DNA from: Cyanobacteria bacterium REEB417
Lineage (GTDB): Bacteria; Cyanobacteriota; Cyanobacteriia; PCC-6307; Cyanobiaceae
Length of the DNA: 64,000 nucleotides
NCBI GenBank assembly: GCA_018970945.1
Contig: JAGWVJ010000002.1
Span: 62,001 to 126,000, forward strand
Reading direction: 5' to 3'
The notes beneath the pieces are model-generated. The model had not been told where the DNA came from and ran no database searches. It saw only the letters and a list, made by a program, of their open reading frames with translations. Below are positions 1-8,703 of the stretch, piece by piece. The stretch's first letter is position 1. Each line of letters opens with the position of its first letter. Made by a program: the position numbers and the translations under genes.

Positions 1-667
1 GTGACTGCAGGCTCAGCAGCAGATCGTTGCCCAGGCCGCCCAGGCCAAACACCCCCAGCAGGGTGGCGCTGCGCAGGGCGCATTCGAGCCGGTAGCCCCC
101 GTAGCTGAGCAGGCCCGGCAGCAGCGGGGGGCCCAGGGCCGTCAGCAGGGCGGTGGGCGCGGGCGTCCCCGCGCTCAACAGGGCGGAGAGGCTGGCCCGG
201 GGCAGGGCATCCAGCAGGTCGCGCACCACCCGGGCCACCAGGGTGCCATAGGGGATCGCGATCGCGGCCACCGCCACCGCTGGCTGCAGACCGATCAGCT
301 GCAGCAACAGCAGGCCCCAGATCAGCTCATGGATGGAGCGTGGCAGCGCCAGCAGCCGGGCCAGCAGATCGGCGGGCCAACACCGCCCGCTGAGGCTCTG
401 CCAGACCACCCGGGCGCTGGCCAGCCCCAGCACCACCCCCAGCACCAGGCTCACGGCCCAGCCCACCAGGGCCACGGCGCAGGTGATCGCCAGACCCCGC
501 AGCAGGCTCTGCAGCACCAACGGATCGAGGCTGGGCTGCAGCGCCGCGGCGGCAAACTGGCCGACTAGCTCCCAGCCGCCCCCGTGCAGGGCCTGGGGCA
601 GCAGCAGCAGCAGCGGCAGCAGCACCGCGGCGGGCAGCAGCATCAGCAGCGGCGCGGCCGGTTTCAA
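1..667 (-). CDS. Phosphonate-type ABC transporter permease, partial at left edge
   Basis: Inner-membrane permease of a PhnE-like ABC importer; the reading frame runs off the left end, so the C-terminus is missing. About 222 residues are visible. They are very Leu/Ala/Val-rich, with a hydrophobic N-terminal stretch and several more candidate membrane segments. A loop followed by GVFGLGGLGND near the cut matches the conserved end of PhnE-family permeases. I choose a TTG start because it overlaps the TGA stop of the ATPase gene upstream (TTGA), a sign of translational coupling; an ATG lies eight codons further in. It is the last gene of a minus-strand operon with an ATPase and a periplasmic binding protein. 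The substrate is probably an oxyanion (phosphonate, phosphite or selenate) and cannot be settled from the sequence. Confidence 0.85.
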   Translation of the reverse strand, partial: MKPAAPLLMLLPAAVLLPLLLLLPQALHGGGWELVGQFAAAALQPSLDPLVLQSLLRGLAITCAVALVGWAVSLVLGVVLGLASARVVWQSLSGRCWPADLLARLLALPRSIHELIWGLLLLQLIGLQPAVAVAAIAIPYGTLVARVVRDLLDALPRASLSALLSAGTPAPTALLTALGPPLLPGLLSYGGYRLECALRSATLLGVFGLGGLGNDLLLSLQS

Positions 668-1461
668 CCCACGCCTGCGGCGCCCTTGGCGTCCGCATAC
701 AGATCGGTCAGGGTTGCGGGGGTCAGGGCACTGCGTGGCATGTCAAACGCCACCTGCCCGCCCCGCAGCCCGATGACTCGGTCAAAACCGGCCAGCAGGT
801 CAGGCCTGTGCAGGCTGAGCAGCAGCGCCCGGGGCGCTGCGCCCTCACGCAGGAGCAGGGCCAGCAGCCCATCAGCCAGCCGTGGATCCAGGCTGGCGAG
901 GGGTTCGTCGGCCAGAAGCAGTTCGGGTTCCTGGCGCAGCAGCCTGGCCAGGGCCACCCGCTGCCGCTGGCCGCCCGAGAGGGTCGCCACCGGTTCGACC
1001 AGGAGTCCTGGTTCCAGGTCGAGGCGCAGCAACAGCTCGCGGCAGGCCTGGGTTTCTAGGGGAACCAGCAGGTTGAGCAGTGCCCGTGGCCAGCCCCAGG
1101 CCCCCAGGCGTCCGGCGTTGAGGTTCTGCTGCACGGTCAGTTCCTCAATCAGGCGCAGGTCCTGCCAGAGCGTGCCGATGCGGCGCTGCTGACGCCGCCG
1201 GGCCCGTGCCCTGGAGGCCCGCGTTTCCCCATGCCACAGCACCTGGCCCTGATCGGGCTCCAACAGGCCATTGGCCACCGCCAGGAGGGTGCTCTTGCCG
1301 GCGCCGCTGGGGCCCAGCAGGGCCAGCCGTTCGCCCGGCCTGAGCTGCAGGTTGACCCCATCCAGGCGGGGCTGACAGCGCCCCCGCACGGTGATGTTCT
1401 CGAGGGTCAGCAGGGCAGTCAACGGCGGGTTCTGTGGGTGTGCCGGGCAGGGCGCAACCAC
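664..1461 (-). CDS. ABC transporter ATP-binding protein, PhnC-like
   Basis: Cytoplasmic ATPase driving the importer with the adjoining permease. The Walker A GPSGAGKST, the signature LSGGQRQRVALARLL and the Walker B LLLADEPLASLD are all intact. Length (about 252-265 residues) is normal for PhnC. The GTG at 1461 gives 13 extra residues before the usual start of the fold (LTLENITV); a TTG near 1422 is the likelier true start. The stop overlaps the permease start. Two tiny membrane ORFs lie between this gene and the binding-protein gene. Confidence 0.9.
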   Translation of the reverse strand: MVAPCPAHPQNPPLTALLTLENITVRGRCQPRLDGVNLQLRPGERLALLGPSGAGKSTLLAVANGLLEPDQGQVLWHGETRASRARARRRQQRRIGTLWQDLRLIEELTVQQNLNAGRLGAWGWPRALLNLLVPLETQACRELLLRLDLEPGLLVEPVATLSGGQRQRVALARLLRQEPELLLADEPLASLDPRLADGLLALLLREGAAPRALLLSLHRPDLLAGFDRVIGLRGGQVAFDMPRSALTPATLTDLYADAKGAAGVG

Positions 1462-1485
1462 CCATCCTGCCCCAGCTGCCGGCCC

Positions 1486-1572
1486 TCAGGCCAGGGTGAG
1501 GCGGTAGACGATCAACGCCAGGATCAGCGCCACCAGGGACACCTCGATCAGATCGGGCCCGCGGGGATTCAT
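1486..1572 (-). CDS. Possible 28-residue single-span membrane peptide
   Basis: A short ATG-started frame reading MNPRGPDLIEV followed by a hydrophobic stretch (about residues 11-22) and a short tail YRLTLA. It sits 7 bp after the 80-residue membrane ORF and 24 bp before the ATPase GTG, on the same strand and inside the transporter operon. The composition, a polar head and one clean membrane helix, is what a small membrane subunit looks like, but no clear Shine-Dalgarno is visible. I do not recognise a family. It may be a real small protein or chance. Confidence 0.4.
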   Translation of the reverse strand: MNPRGPDLIEVSLVALILALIVYRLTLA

Positions 1573-1579
1573 GGCCGTC

Positions 1580-1822
1580 TCAGGGGTGCCGCCGCTCGAG
1601 GCTGGCTGCCGAGGGCAGCGCCAGTGCCAGCACCAGCATCGGGATCTCGATCAGCCATTGGCCGTTGCCCAGGGTGATGAAGGCCAGATCGAGAACGGCA
1701 ATGCTGCGCAGAAAGAGCGACCAGGCCTCATCCCCCTCATTGCTGGCGCGGGTCCAGATCACCAGGCCGGCGAGCAGCAGCACCAGATCGATCAACCAGA
1801 CCACGGAGCAGCCGCACCGCAC
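1580..1822 (-). CDS. Small two-span membrane protein of unknown function
   Basis: An 80-residue frame with two hydrophobic segments (about residues 8-22 and 39-68, the second possibly broken) and a charged linker SNEGDEAW between them. It starts with GTG at 1822; another GTG six codons later would put the start directly before WLIDLVLLLAG. It lies 44 bp after the binding-protein gene and just before the 28-residue ORF, all on one strand. It looks like a conserved small cyanobacterial membrane protein, but I cannot name it. The position suggests co-transcription with the transporter, not necessarily a role in it. Confidence 0.55.
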   Translation of the reverse strand: MRCGCSVVWLIDLVLLLAGLVIWTRASNEGDEAWSLFLRSIAVLDLAFITLGNGQWLIEIPMLVLALALPSAASLERRHP

Positions 1823-1866
1823 TGGGTTGATTCTGAACGGTGTGGTGCCCGCCCCACCCCGATGGG

Positions 1867-2790
1867 TCAGCGAATCTTGCCAAGTTGCCGGCCCACACGC
1901 TCGATCGGTGCATAGGCCTTGCTGTCGACCGGGGTGAACTGCTGGGCGCCAAACAACTGCAGCACCGCCCTCTGCTCGGGGTTGGCGGGCCGCCAGCTGA
2001 GGATTGCGCTGCGCAGTTTGGTGGTGAAGCCCTTACCGAAGCGTCGATCGAGGTTGGGCTGGCCGATCCAGTGGTAGTCGGGGTAGGCGGGGGTGCGCCA
2101 GATGGCCAGCACCCTGGTCCGGTTGGCCTTGCCGCTTCGCAGGTTGGCCAGCCAGACCTGCTCGTTGACCGCGCCGGCCTGGTAGGTGCCGCTCTGCACC
2201 AGGGCGATGGTGGCGTCATGGCTGCCGCTGAAGCCCGGGGCGCCGCCGGCAAAGTCGCTGAGCTTCACGCCCGCCTGCTGCAGGAAGAATTGCGGCATCA
2301 ACCGCCCGGAGGTGGAGCTCTCAGACCCGAAGGTGAAGCGCTTGCCTTTGAGTTCCTGCAGGCCCTTGAGGCTGGTGATCGGTTGTAGGCCGCTGCCCTT
2401 GTTGGCGATGAAGACGGTGTGGAAGGCCGCGTCGATGTCGCGTTGGGCGATCAGCTGGGCCCCGGGTTTCTGCAGCCGCGCCTGCACCCCGGTCAGCCCG
2501 CCGAACCAGACCAGATCCAGGTCGCCGGTCCTGAAGGCACTGACGGCGGCGGCATAGTCGATCACCGGCACGTACTGCACCGGCACGCCCAGCTGCTCGG
2601 CAAGCAGCTGGGCAACCTGGCCGTACAGCCGGTTCAGCTTTTCGGGGTTCTGGTCGGGGATGGCGCTGATGCGCAGCACCGGGCGGCTGGCCTGGGCGGC
2701 GGCGGGGCGCAGGTGAGGGGTCAGGACCACCGTGCCCAGGGCCAGGCTCAGGCCCAGGGCGACGGCGGTCCAACGTTCTCGAGCGGGCAT
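1867..2790 (-). CDS. Periplasmic substrate-binding protein, PhnD-like family
   Basis: First gene of the transporter operon, 307 residues. A signal peptide (about residues 1-33, ending near AAAQA) is followed by the PhnD-type fold: RISAIPDQNPEKLNRLY, then DYAAAVSAFRTGDLDLVWFG, then FTFGSESSTSGRL and FSGSHDATIALV. The binding-site features of the phosphonate/phosphite-binding family are present. From memory, the wording RISAIPDQNPEKLNRLYG and GSESSTSGRLMPQFF is closest to cyanobacterial proteins annotated as putative selenate-binding proteins. I therefore call an oxyanion importer without fixing the ion. No phosphonate-degrading or ptxD gene is seen in the window. Confidence 0.88.
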   Translation of the reverse strand: MPARERWTAVALGLSLALGTVVLTPHLRPAAAQASRPVLRISAIPDQNPEKLNRLYGQVAQLLAEQLGVPVQYVPVIDYAAAVSAFRTGDLDLVWFGGLTGVQARLQKPGAQLIAQRDIDAAFHTVFIANKGSGLQPITSLKGLQELKGKRFTFGSESSTSGRLMPQFFLQQAGVKLSDFAGGAPGFSGSHDATIALVQSGTYQAGAVNEQVWLANLRSGKANRTRVLAIWRTPAYPDYHWIGQPNLDRRFGKGFTTKLRSAILSWRPANPEQRAVLQLFGAQQFTPVDSKAYAPIERVGRQLGKIR

Positions 2791-2839
2791 GGTCGACGGC
2801 AGATGGAGGATGGTTGGATGGGTTGGGGTTGCTCAGGCC

Positions 2840-4051
2840 TCAGAGCGCCTTCAGAAACCGGGCCAACCGTCCGAGACCATCATCGATTGTCGTCTCGGCA
2901 GCCGCACACGACAGACGGATGCAGCGGTCGTCGCCGAAGGCGATGCCCGGCACCACCGCCAGCCCCACCTCGTCGAGCAGGCGGTTGCACAGGGTCATCG
3001 AATCGAGGCCGTAATGGCTCACATCCGGGAAGGCATAGAAGGCTCCCTCAGGCGGCTGCAACTGCAGCCCGGGGATCGCGCGCACCCCGTCGCTCAGGCG
3101 CTGACGCCTGCTGTTGAACTGCGCGGCCATGGCCTGGACGCAGTCCCTCGGCCCGCCCACGGCGGCGAGGGCGCCGTATTGGGCAAAGGTGCACACATTG
3201 CTGGTGCTCTGGCTCTGCAACGCCGCCGCGGCTTGGATCACGCTCTGGTTGCCAGCCAGCCAGCCGATGCGCCAACCGGTCATGGCCCAGCCCTTGGCAC
3301 AGCCGCCGACGATCAGAATGCGCTCGGCCAGGTCGGGTGCCACCGCCGCCAGGCTGTGGTGGCTGTGGCCGGGTGCCACCAGAAATTCGTAGATCTCGTC
3401 GCAGACCACCAGCAGGCGGGGGTGGCGGCGCAGCACCGTGGCCAGGGCTTCGAGCTCGCTGCGGTGCAGCACCGTGCCGGTGGGATTGCTGGGGCTGTTG
3501 AGCACCAGCAGCTTGCTGGCGGGTCCGATCGCGGCCTCCAGCGCCTCGGGCGTCAGCCGGAAGCCGGCAGCCGCATCGCTTGGGATCAGCCGCACCGAGG
3601 CACCGGCCAGTTGGGCCATGTCGGGGTAGCTGAGCCAGAAGGGTGCCGGCAGCAGCAGCTCGTCACCCGGTTGCAGCAACACCTGGAACAGGTTGAACAG
3701 GGCCTGCTTGCCGCCGTTGGTGACCAGCACCTGGGCCGGCTTGGTGGGTACCTGGTTTTCCTGACTCAGCTTGGCGGCGATGGCCTCGCGCAGGGCCGGT
3801 TCGCCGGCGGCTGGGCCGTAGCGCGTCTGGCCGTTGGTCAGGGCCAGGGCCGCGGCCTCGCAGATGAAGGCCGGGGTGTCGAAGTCGGGTTCACCGGCGC
3901 TCAGGCTGCAGATGTCGCGGCCGTCGGCCTTGAGCTGCTTGGCCTTGGCGGCGATCGCCAGGGTCAGCGAGGGTTGCAGGGCCCGGGCCCGCTCCGACAG
4001 CCAGGCGCTCGCGGCTGAAGCAGAACTCTGCGAAGGCGACGTCGCCGGCAT
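2840..4051 (-). CDS. aspC: Pyridoxal-phosphate aminotransferase class I, aspartate aminotransferase type
   Basis: Cytosolic transaminase, probably aspartate/2-oxoglutarate (or the prephenate-active cyanobacterial type). The 403-residue protein shows the substrate loop SLSAGEPDFDTP, the cofactor ring contact NSPSNPTGT, CDEIYE, and the lysine region GGCAKGWAMTGWRIG near residue 250, where K forms the Schiff base. The Ser common two positions before that Lys is Cys here. I choose the ATG at 4051 (MPATSPSQ); an ATG at 4159 would add 36 atypical residues and leave almost no spacer to the divergent uracil-DNA glycosylase gene. Confidence 0.92.
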   Translation of the reverse strand: MPATSPSQSSASAASAWLSERARALQPSLTLAIAAKAKQLKADGRDICSLSAGEPDFDTPAFICEAAALALTNGQTRYGPAAGEPALREAIAAKLSQENQVPTKPAQVLVTNGGKQALFNLFQVLLQPGDELLLPAPFWLSYPDMAQLAGASVRLIPSDAAAGFRLTPEALEAAIGPASKLLVLNSPSNPTGTVLHRSELEALATVLRRHPRLLVVCDEIYEFLVAPGHSHHSLAAVAPDLAERILIVGGCAKGWAMTGWRIGWLAGNQSVIQAAAALQSQSTSNVCTFAQYGALAAVGGPRDCVQAMAAQFNSRRQRLSDGVRAIPGLQLQPPEGAFYAFPDVSHYGLDSMTLCNRLLDEVGLAVVPGIAFGDDRCIRLSCAAAETTIDDGLGRLARFLKAL

Positions 4052-4164
4052 GGGGCAGGGGGCGTTCGGGCCATCCTGCCGCACGCCTTTGCGTGGAACC
4101 GTTCGGGCCGAAACCAAACGACCCAACCTGCTCCTGCAGGATGGCCGCGGATGCGACAACAGCC

Positions 4165-4785
4165 ATGAACGCGCCGCTCTCGCTGCAGCGTCTCGGGCAG
4201 CTTTGTGCCAGCTGCCGGCGTTGCGGGTTGGTCGATCAGCGCCAGCAGGTGGTGGTCGGTCGCGGCAATCCCGCTGCCCGGCTGATGCTGATCGGTGAGG
4301 CGCCCGGGGCCGACGAAGATGCCACCGGCCTGCCGTTTGTGGGGCGATCGGGCCAGCTGCTCGACAGCCTGCTGCAGCAGGCTGGCCTGGACGATCTCTA
4401 CATCTGCAATGCGATCAAGTGCCGACCGCCGGGCAATCGCCGGCCCACGGCCGCCGAGCTGACGGCCTGCCGACCCTGGTTGGCTGCCCAGATCTCGATG
4501 GTGGCGCCCGACCTGGTGCTGTTGGTGGGGGCCACAGCCCTGGAGGCGGTGCTCGGCATCAAGGGCGGCATCACCCGCCTGCGGGGTCAGTGGCACCAGG
4601 CCGCTTCCGGGCCCCTGGCCGCCGTCCTGGCCGGTTGCCGGCTGATGCCGATCCTTCATCCCTCCTACCTGTTGCGCTTTGGCCGGGAGGCCGAGGGCAG
4701 TCCCAGGGCTCTCACCCGCCTGGATCTGCGTGCCGTGGGTGTAGCCCTTGCCGCACCGGGCGTCCCGCCGGCAATCCCCAGCTGA
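4165..4785 (+). CDS. Uracil-DNA glycosylase, family 4 (iron-sulfur)
   Basis: Base-excision repair enzyme that removes uracil from DNA. Motif [10 protein letters not shown] near residue 49, the ring loop [13 protein letters not shown] and motif HPSYLLR near residue 164 identify family 4. Cysteines for the [4Fe-4S] cluster are visible as CASC at the N-terminus and CNAIKC with a further Cys in the middle. The ATG at 4165 puts the CxxC at the usual distance from the start; ATG 4141 and an earlier start are in frame but add an atypical leader. It is divergent from aspC and precedes ispG by about 50 bp. Confidence 0.9.
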   Translation: MNAPLSLQRLGQLCASCRRCGLVDQRQQVVVGRGNPAARLMLIGEAPGADEDATGLPFVGRSGQLLDSLLQQAGLDDLYICNAIKCRPPGNRRPTAAELTACRPWLAAQISMVAPDLVLLVGATALEAVLGIKGGITRLRGQWHQAASGPLAAVLAGCRLMPILHPSYLLRFGREAEGSPRALTRLDLRAVGVALAAPGVPPAIPS

Positions 4786-4833
4786 CCCTGTCGCTGTGAC
4801 AGCCTGGCTGCCGTTGACGGCTTGTACACCGCC

Positions 4834-6066
4834 ATGACTGCCGCCCTGGCCAGCCCCCAAGCAGCGTCCACGGACTGGGCCGGCAACCCTCGCTACGACA
4901 CCTTGATCTCACGCCGCAGGACCCGCAGCGTCCGCGTGGGTGACATCTGGATCGGCAGTGACCATCCGGTGGTGGTGCAGTCGATGATCAATGAGGACAC
5001 CCTCGACATCGAGGGTGCCACCGCCGGCATCCGCCGTCTCCACGAGGCCGGTTGCGAGATCGTGCGGGTGACGGTGCCGTCGCTCGCCCATGCCCGGGCC
5101 ATGGGCGAGATTCGCCAGCGTCTGATCGACACCTACCAGCCGGTGCCCCTGGTGGCCGACGTGCACCACAACGGCATGAAGATCGCGCTTGAGGTGGCTC
5201 AGCACGTCGACAAGGTGCGCATCAACCCGGGTTTGTTTGTGTTCGACAAGCCCGATCCCAACCGCAGTGAGTTCTCAGACGCTGAGATCGCTGCGATCGG
5301 TGAGCGCATCACCGAAACCTTTGAACCTCTGGTCAGGCTGCTCAAGGACCAGGACAAGGCCCTGCGCATCGGCGTCAACCACGGTTCGCTGGCGGAGCGC
5401 ATGTTGTTCCGCTATGGCGACACTCCGCTGGGCATGGTCGAGAGCGCGATGGAGTTCATCCGCATCTGCGACCGGCTCGACTTCCACAACATTGTCGTTT
5501 CGATGAAGGCCTCACGGGCCCCGGTGATGATGGCGGCTTACCGGATGATGGCCGACCGCATGGATGCCGAGGGGTTCCCCTACCCCCTGCACCTGGGCGT
5601 CACCGAGGCGGGTGACGGCGATTACGGCCGCGTCAAGAGCACTGCAGGCATTGCTCCGCTGCTGGCCGAGGGCATCGGCGACACGATCCGGGTGTCACTC
5701 ACCGAGGCGCCGGAAAAGGAGATTCCGGTCTGTTATTCGATCCTCCAGGCGCTCGGGCTGCGCAAGACGATGGTCGAGTACGTCGCCTGCCCCAGCTGCG
5801 GCCGAACCCTGTTCAACCTCGAGGAGGTGTTGCATCAGGTGCGCAGCGCTACCGCCCATCTCACCGGCCTCGACATCGCCGTGATGGGGTGCATCGTCAA
5901 CGGGCCTGGTGAGATGGCTGACGCCGACTACGGCTACGTGGGCAAGACGCCGGGTGTGATCTCCTTGTACCGCGGTCGCGAGGAGATCCGCCGGGTGTCA
6001 GAAACCGAGGGTGTTGCAGCCCTGATCCAGCTGATCAAGGACGACGGCCGCTGGGTTGACCCCTGA
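4834..6066 (+). CDS. ispG: 4-hydroxy-3-methylbut-2-enyl diphosphate synthase
   Basis: MEP-pathway enzyme that reduces ME-cPP to HMBPP, feeding carotenoid, phytol and quinone synthesis; in cyanobacteria the electrons come from ferredoxin. The 410-residue protein begins its barrel at [20 protein letters not shown] and carries the cluster cysteines as CPSC near residue 319 and [10 protein letters not shown] near residue 351. The ATG at 4834 follows an in-frame TTG at 4822 and is preferred. The length fits the short bacterial form without the inserted domain of plant GcpE. Confidence 0.96.
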   Translation: MTAALASPQAASTDWAGNPRYDTLISRRRTRSVRVGDIWIGSDHPVVVQSMINEDTLDIEGATAGIRRLHEAGCEIVRVTVPSLAHARAMGEIRQRLIDTYQPVPLVADVHHNGMKIALEVAQHVDKVRINPGLFVFDKPDPNRSEFSDAEIAAIGERITETFEPLVRLLKDQDKALRIGVNHGSLAERMLFRYGDTPLGMVESAMEFIRICDRLDFHNIVVSMKASRAPVMMAAYRMMADRMDAEGFPYPLHLGVTEAGDGDYGRVKSTAGIAPLLAEGIGDTIRVSLTEAPEKEIPVCYSILQALGLRKTMVEYVACPSCGRTLFNLEEVLHQVRSATAHLTGLDIAVMGCIVNGPGEMADADYGYVGKTPGVISLYRGREEIRRVSETEGVAALIQLIKDDGRWVDP

Positions 6067-6146
6067 TCCCGCTCCGCATGCCGGGCCAGGGGTGCTTCGC
6101 TGAAACCGGCTTCGGCGGCTAGCTTGATTGCAGGATTCCCGGCGGG

Positions 6147-7502
6147 ATGGAGATGGTCAACAGGTCGGTGGTGGTGCTGCTCGGTCTCAGTGCCTGCGCT
6201 GCCACCGCAGTGTTGGCACGCGAGGCGGTCACACCCCCAGGGGGGATGGGGCGCGTCAGCGACAGTCCCAAGGAGGTCATTGATCAGACCTGGCAGGTCG
6301 TCTTTCGCGATTACCTCGATACCACCGGCAAGTACAACGACGAGCGGTGGCGCAAGCTGCGACGCGATGTGCTGGCCAAGAGCTACGGCAGCTCCAAGGA
6401 GGCCTATGACGCCATCCGCGGCATGCTGGGCAGCCTCGATGATCCCTACACCCGTTTCCTTGACCCGCGCGAGTTCAAGGAGATGCAGATCGACACCTCG
6501 GGCGAACTGTCCGGGGTGGGCATCCAGCTGAGTCTCGACAAGGAGACCAAGGAGCTGGTGGTGGTTTCGCCGATCGAGGGTTCGCCGGCCTCCCGCGCCG
6601 GGGTGCAGCCCAAGGACGTGATCACGGCGATCGATGGCAAGAGCACCAAGGGCATGAGCACTGAGGATGCGGTCAAGCTGATCCGAGGCCAGGCCGGCAC
6701 CGCCGTCAAGTTGACGCTGCGCCGCAAGGGACAGCCGGTGGAGTTGTCGCTGACCCGTGAGCGCATCGAACTGCATGCGGTGGATCACCAGATCAACACC
6801 ACCCCCGATGGCTTCAAGGTCGGATACATCCGGCTCAAGCAGTTCAATGCCAATGCCACCAAGGACATGCGACTGGCGCTGAAGGATCTCGAGACCAAGG
6901 GGGTCAATGGCTACGTGCTCGATCTGCGCAGCAACCCCGGTGGGTTGCTGATGGCCAGCATCGAGATCGCCCGCCAGTGGCTCAACGAGGGCACGATCGT
7001 CTCCACCAAGACCCGTGATGGCATCACGGACGTCAAGAAGGCAAACGGCCGTGCCCTCACCGACAAACCTCTGGTGATTTTGGTCAATGAGGGATCCGCC
7101 AGCGCCAGTGAAATTCTTTCCGGAGCCCTGCAGGACAACAACAGGGCCGTGTTGGTGGGCCAGAAGACCTTCGGCAAAGGTCTGGTGCAGTCGGTGCGCG
7201 GCCTGTCAGACGGTTCTGGCATGACCGTGACCATTGCCAAGTACCTCACACCCAGCGGTCGCGACATTCACAAGCACGGCATCGCCCCCGATGTGAAGGT
7301 CAAAATGGGCGAGCAGGAGGCGCAGCGGCTCAAGCTTGAGGATCTGGGCACCCGCAACGACAGCCAATACCGGGTCGCTGAGAGCACCCTGGTCAAGAAG
7401 GTGCGCGCTGCCGGCAGCATCGACAAGGCCTACAAACCCGGCACTACCAACCTGCCAGCGGCCACCTCTGCTGCCCCGGCGGCCCAGACGGCCGCCCCCT
7501 GA
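6147..7502 (+). CDS. Carboxyl-terminal processing protease (S41, CtpA/Prc type)
   Basis: Exported serine protease with a Ser-Lys dyad. A short hydrophobic N-terminus (about residues 5-24) acts as signal or anchor, followed by a PDZ domain (about residues 115-200) and the S41 domain. The nucleophile lies in NEGSASASE near residue 314 and the lysine in TFGKG near residue 341. Cyanobacteria carry several paralogues; CtpA matures the D1 protein of photosystem II in the lumen, while the others have less clear substrates. I cannot say which paralogue this is. A proline/alanine-rich tail ends the protein. Confidence 0.93.
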   Translation: MEMVNRSVVVLLGLSACAATAVLAREAVTPPGGMGRVSDSPKEVIDQTWQVVFRDYLDTTGKYNDERWRKLRRDVLAKSYGSSKEAYDAIRGMLGSLDDPYTRFLDPREFKEMQIDTSGELSGVGIQLSLDKETKELVVVSPIEGSPASRAGVQPKDVITAIDGKSTKGMSTEDAVKLIRGQAGTAVKLTLRRKGQPVELSLTRERIELHAVDHQINTTPDGFKVGYIRLKQFNANATKDMRLALKDLETKGVNGYVLDLRSNPGGLLMASIEIARQWLNEGTIVSTKTRDGITDVKKANGRALTDKPLVILVNEGSASASEILSGALQDNNRAVLVGQKTFGKGLVQSVRGLSDGSGMTVTIAKYLTPSGRDIHKHGIAPDVKVKMGEQEAQRLKLEDLGTRNDSQYRVAESTLVKKVRAAGSIDKAYKPGTTNLPAATSAAPAAQTAAP

Positions 7503-8150
7503 TCAGAGCGCCTGCAGCAGGCCGAAAGTGTCGTAGTGACGCATGAGGCTGAGGGCGATCCCCGGCTCCGGGTCCCACCTCAGGCTCACGGCTTCGGCAA
7601 GCCCGGGTTCCCGGCCTGCCATGGTCGTCACAGTGACGCCGGGCTGCTGCTCCAGCTTCCAGAGCCTGTGGTGTCGCTCGACGGTCTGGGGCCGCACCCG
7701 CAGGGGAGCGGCCGGTGGTGCCGGTTCGTGGCCGGGGTGGCCCTCGCACACCAGCACCAACGTCTCGAGATCGCTGAGGCCATGGCGCACCACGATGCGG
7801 CGGCGCTGCTCACCCCAGACCAGGCACAGTTCGCACACCCAGGGCCAGGGGCCGATCCGGTCAGGCCCCAGGCTCCAGTGTCCTGCCGGGCTGATCTGCA
7901 TCTCGGCAGGGGGCTGGTCAAACTGCATCGAGCGCACCGTCCCACTGCTGCGGTTGGTGAGATCGGCATGGATTGTGCCCTGGCGCTCGGCCACCTCGAG
8001 GTGGCTGGCAAAGCGTTCCTGTTCGCGGCCCTGACCGTCGAGGCGAATGAACGTTCCCTGCCAGATCCCCGCGTTGTGGCGCAGCAGGGTGGCCCGATCA
8101 GCGCCTGCCTGTCCGGAAGCTGTCTGCTGCGACGGGGTTGCCGGTGACAA
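7503..8150 (-). CDS. DUF3598-like cyanobacterial protein
   Basis: About 215 residues with HNAGIWQGTFIRLDGQG near the start, which matches the NxGxWxGxFxR opening of DUF3598 proteins, thought to form a lipocalin-like barrel. Tryptophan and short beta-type segments recur (SLGPDRIGPWPWVCEL). The function is unknown. The frame is open upstream to 8276, but those residues look non-coding; a TTG at 8150 is my tentative start and leaves a short divergent spacer to the membrane gene at 8166. The gene is convergent with, and abuts, the ctp protease gene. Confidence 0.7.
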   Translation of the reverse strand: MSPATPSQQTASGQAGADRATLLRHNAGIWQGTFIRLDGQGREQERFASHLEVAERQGTIHADLTNRSSGTVRSMQFDQPPAEMQISPAGHWSLGPDRIGPWPWVCELCLVWGEQRRRIVVRHGLSDLETLVLVCEGHPGHEPAPPAAPLRVRPQTVERHHRLWKLEQQPGVTVTTMAGREPGLAEAVSLRWDPEPGIALSLMRHYDTFGLLQAL

Positions 8151-8165
8151 TGGGTGCGTTCTCCA

Positions 8166-8447
8166 ATGCGACTGGGGCCTGGGATTGTGGCAGCTGAGCT
8201 TGGACCTGAGCCTCAGGGTGGTTCGGCTGGTTCTGAGCCCGGCTCCATCTGGGTGCTCAAACCTTGGTGGTGCCAACCCTGGACGATCGTCCTGACGGGA
8301 CTGGTCGTGGTGGCAGGCAGCTGGTTGGTGCTGCAGCGCTGGTGGATCACGGCCCCGCTCGGCCTTGCTGTTGTGCTCTGGTGGGCGGTGTTTCTGGTGT
8401 TGGTTCCCGGGGCCTACCGCCAGAGCGAAGGTCCCGGGAACCGGTGA
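8166..8447 (+). CDS. Small two-span membrane protein, DUF6737-like
   Basis: About 93 residues: a variable, acidic N-terminus, then the block SIWVLKPWWCQPWTIVLTG leading into two hydrophobic segments (about residues 42-58 and 64-81) and the end VLVPGAYRQ. The KPWWCQPW block followed by a membrane hairpin is what I associate with the cyanobacterial DUF6737 family; its function is unknown. The ATG at 8166 is preferred over the GTG at 8154. It is divergent from the DUF3598-like gene. Confidence 0.75.
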   Translation: MRLGPGIVAAELGPEPQGGSAGSEPGSIWVLKPWWCQPWTIVLTGLVVVAGSWLVLQRWWITAPLGLAVVLWWAVFLVLVPGAYRQSEGPGNR

Positions 8448-8462
8448 TTCACAGCTGCAGAC

Positions 8463-8639
8463 TCAAGCAGCGCCAGCGACGGGCTGCATCATCCCTCCGC
8501 CTGGACTGGAATCATCATCGTCGTTCTTGTTCTCACCCTGCAACAGGGCGTACAACCCGAGTGCCGCCAGACTGACCGTTGCCGAAATCAAGCCATAACC
8601 ATGGTCGAGGCCAGCACCCAGCGTCATCACCTCGCCCAT
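8463..8639 (-). CDS. Small acidic-tailed protein, 58 residues, unknown
   Basis: An ATG-started frame of 58 residues: a short hydrophobic stretch LISATVSLAALGLYALL (about residues 17-33), then a charged run ENKNDDDDSS and a glycine-rich end GGGMMQPVAGAA. The hydrophobic helix, acidic linker and terminal Gly/Met/Gln/Pro motif look organised, unlike random frames here. It sits downstream of mfd on the same strand, convergent with the DUF6737-like gene. An in-frame ATG four codons in is an alternative start. I recall similar small proteins in picocyanobacteria but cannot give a family. Confidence 0.6.
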   Translation of the reverse strand: MGEVMTLGAGLDHGYGLISATVSLAALGLYALLQGENKNDDDDSSPGGGMMQPVAGAA

Positions 8640-8703
8640 GAACAGCGCTTTACATAACTTCTCACAATCGTAACGGACTTTTGCGTGATGTGTTGCTGCC
8701 GTC

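Noticed and set aside
2732-4018. 428-residue plus-strand frame opposite aspC
   Set aside because: Antisense of the aminotransferase; no recognisable domain.
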